NCBI RefSeq assembly: GCF_900624995.1
Contig: NZ_UYXQ01000003.1
Coordinates: 1 to 64,000 of the forward strand
Direction: 5' to 3'
DNA: 64,000 nucleotides
Origin: Pseudomonas antarctica
Lineage (GTDB): Bacteria; Pseudomonadota; Gammaproteobacteria; Pseudomonadales; Pseudomonadaceae
The position numbers and the translations under genes are program-made. This document shows positions 62,616 through 64,000 of this stretch, piece by piece (the stretch's first letter is position 1; each line of letters starts with the position of its first letter). Below the pieces are notes generated by a model. It saw only the letters and a program-made list of their open reading frames with translations. It ran no database searches and had not been told where the DNA came from.

Positions 62616-64000
62616 TCACCGCACGATCTTGTCGACCTGAATCCCCAGCTTTTTCAACCGATACCAGAAGCTCCTCTCGGAAATCCCGATCTTCGCCGCG
62701 GCCGCCGCCTGCACGCCGTTGCTCTCATGCAACGCCGCCAGAATGTAGGTTTTCTCGACCTCCGCCAGGGCCGCATCCAGGTCCGAAGGCACGCTTGGGT
62801 TGTCACCCAACAGTGCCGTGAGGCCACCTTCGGCGGGCCTGGACGCAAACAAATACGCCGGCAGGTCGATGTCTTCGATCACCGGCGACGCCGCGACGAT
62901 GGTCGCGCGCTCCACGCAGTTTTGCAGTTCACGAATATTGCCCGGCCAGCTGTAGGCCGCCATGGCCTGCAACGCCTCGGGGCTGAAACCGGTGATGCGT
63001 TTGCCGGCGGTGGCGCTCAGGGTCTGGGCGAAATGTCGGGCCAGGGGCACGATATCCTCGGCACGTTCGCGCAGGGCTGGCAGTGGGATCGGGAACACAT
63101 TGAGGCGGTAATACAGGTCCTCGCGAAACTCTTTATTGGCCACCGCATCCAGCAGGTTTTTGTTGGTGGCGGCGATCACCCGCACGTCTACCTTGCGCTC
63201 GCGCGGGTCGCCCACCGGCTCGATCACCCGCTCCTGCAAGGCGCGCAGAATCTTGGCCTGCAGCGCCAAGGGCATATCACCCACCTCATCCAGGAATAGC
63301 GTGCCTTTGTCGGCCTGCATAAAGCGCCCTACCCGGTCCGCCACAGCGCCGGTGAAGGCGCCCTTGCGATGACCGAACATCTCGCTTTCCAGCAAACCTT
63401 CGGGGATGGCTGCGCAATTGACCGCCACGAACGGCTTGTCGGCGCGGCTGCCGTGCTTGTGGATCGCACGGGCAACCATCTCCTTGCCGGTGCCGCTTTC
63501 GCCCGTCAGCAGGATGGTTGCGTTACTGTCACGTACCGAGTCGATCGCGTGCAACACTTGGCGAAACGCCGGGCTGTCGCCGACCAGACTGTCGAATTGC
63601 GCATGGTGATCAAGCTCGGCGCGCAGCCGCGCGTTGTCGCGCAGAATGTCGCGAAACTGCAGGGCCTTGGCCACGGTAATGTCCAGCTCGTCGATATCGA
63701 ACGGCTTGGCAATGTAGTCATAAGCGCCATTACGCATCGACTGCACAGCGTTTTTCACCGTGCTGTAGGCGGTCATCACGATCACCGGCAATTGCGGGAA
63801 ACGCACTTTTATCTCGGCCAGCAGCGCCGGGCCGTCCATGCCCGGCATGCGCCAATCGCTGATCACCAGGTCGATGTCTTCCTGCTCCAGTACTTTGAGT
63901 GCATGCAGGCCGTTGCTCGCGGTGAACACTTGAATGCCGTTCTGGCTCAATGCCGAGGACAGCAAATCGCAGAGCTTGGGCTCGTCGTCGACTACCAATA
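62616..64000 (-). CDS. Sigma54-dependent response regulator, 5' end beyond the window
   Basis: At least 460 residues are visible. There is a receiver domain (VVDDEPKLCDLLSSA at the cut edge, phospho-acceptor Asp in LVISDWRMPG, Lys in DYIAKPFD), an AAA+ domain with GESGTGKEMVARAI, EMFGHRKGAFTGA and GTLFLDEVGD, and a C-terminal Fis-type helix-turn-helix (GVQAAAAAKIGISERSFWYR). The true start lies beyond position 64000. It is an NtrC-type activator whose kinase and targets are not visible here. It converges with glpM. Confidence 0.88.
   Translation of the reverse strand, partial: LVVDDEPKLCDLLSSALSQNGIQVFTASNGLHALKVLEQEDIDLVISDWRMPGMDGPALLAEIKVRFPQLPVIVMTAYSTVKNAVQSMRNGAYDYIAKPFDIDELDITVAKALQFRDILRDNARLRAELDHHAQFDSLVGDSPAFRQVLHAIDSVRDSNATILLTGESGTGKEMVARAIHKHGSRADKPFVAVNCAAIPEGLLESEMFGHRKGAFTGAVADRVGRFMQADKGTLFLDEVGDMPLALQAKILRALQERVIEPVGDPRERKVDVRVIAATNKNLLDAVANKEFREDLYYRLNVFPIPLPALRERAEDIVPLARHFAQTLSATAGKRITGFSPEALQAMAAYSWPGNIRELQNCVERATIVAASPVIEDIDLPAYLFASRPAEGGLTALLGDNPSVPSDLDAALAEVEKTYILAALHESNGVQAAAAAKIGISERSFWYRLKKLGIQVDKIVR

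Overview
The window is chromosomal DNA of a Pseudomonas, most probably of the P. fluorescens group. The evidence is protein identity and gene order: fpr/finR, dgkA/erdR, recA-recX-pncC, mutS-fdxA, metG, argG-motY-pyrC-rnt, bfd-bfr-grxD, argF, glpFKRD and the aat/aau acidic amino acid locus all follow Pseudomonas arrangements. A GacA-type upstream site with the small RNA rsmZ, REP/REPIN palindromes and high GC point the same way. I saw no tRNA, rRNA, CRISPR array or complete insertion sequence. The last gene is cut by the window end. Layout: positions 1-10400 hold core genes: RNA modification (a pseudouridine-synthase-like protein, trmO, a DTW protein), fpr with its divergent regulator, dgkA, erdR, a LOG protein, recX, recA under a perfect LexA box, and pncC. 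Positions 10450-24250 hold a contractile (R-type) tailocin, a P2-like headless phage tail used as a bacteriocin, in the pncC(cinA)-mutS interval. All its genes are on the minus strand: S24 repressor, possible leader peptide, holin, one conserved unknown, spike V, baseplate W, J and I, fibre, fibre chaperone, a small protein, sheath, tube, chaperone E with a -1 frameshift extension, tape measure T, U, X, D, endolysin, and a spanin pair with Rz1 nested in Rz. No capsid, portal, terminase or integrase is present. Positions 24250-26900 form a lower-GC accessory strip between the repressor and mutS: a HEPN-motif abortive infection gene, two likely orphan immunity genes (SMI1/KNR4-like and CdiI-like) with related spacers behind them, and a frameshifted DUF3077-like gene behind a structured leader. 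Positions 27200-36400 return to housekeeping: mutS, fdxA, rsmZ, apbC, metG, a solitary rnfB, nth and a 59-codon gene. Positions 36400-50000 carry a BvgA-like response regulator, argG, motY, pyrC, rnt, a peroxiredoxin, bfd, a bacterioferritin with a degenerate ferroxidase site, grxD, a molybdopterin oxidoreductase, argF, an ABC ATPase and ybaK. Positions 49700-64000 hold glpF-glpK-glpR-glpD, the aatJQMP glutamate/aspartate importer with its sensor-regulator pair aauS/aauR, glpM, and a partial sigma54 response regulator. How it works together: DNA damage activates RecA (8730-9788). RecA should stimulate self-cleavage of the tailocin repressor, which has an S24 Ser/Lys pair and an Ala-Gly bond. 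The best candidate operator is ATGC-N6-GCAT. It occurs three times in front of the structural operon and once in front of the repressor gene. The most interesting details are this operator set, the canonical U UUU UUA frameshift site in the tail chaperone gene, a long leader ending in a terminator before the holin, terminator-like signals inside the operon, and the defence/immunity strip beside the repressor. Outside the tailocin, notable points are a pseudouridine-synthase-like protein lacking the catalytic Asp, a bacterioferritin lacking three ferroxidase ligands, rsmZ with its GacA site but no rpoS next door, and RnfB without the other Rnf subunits.
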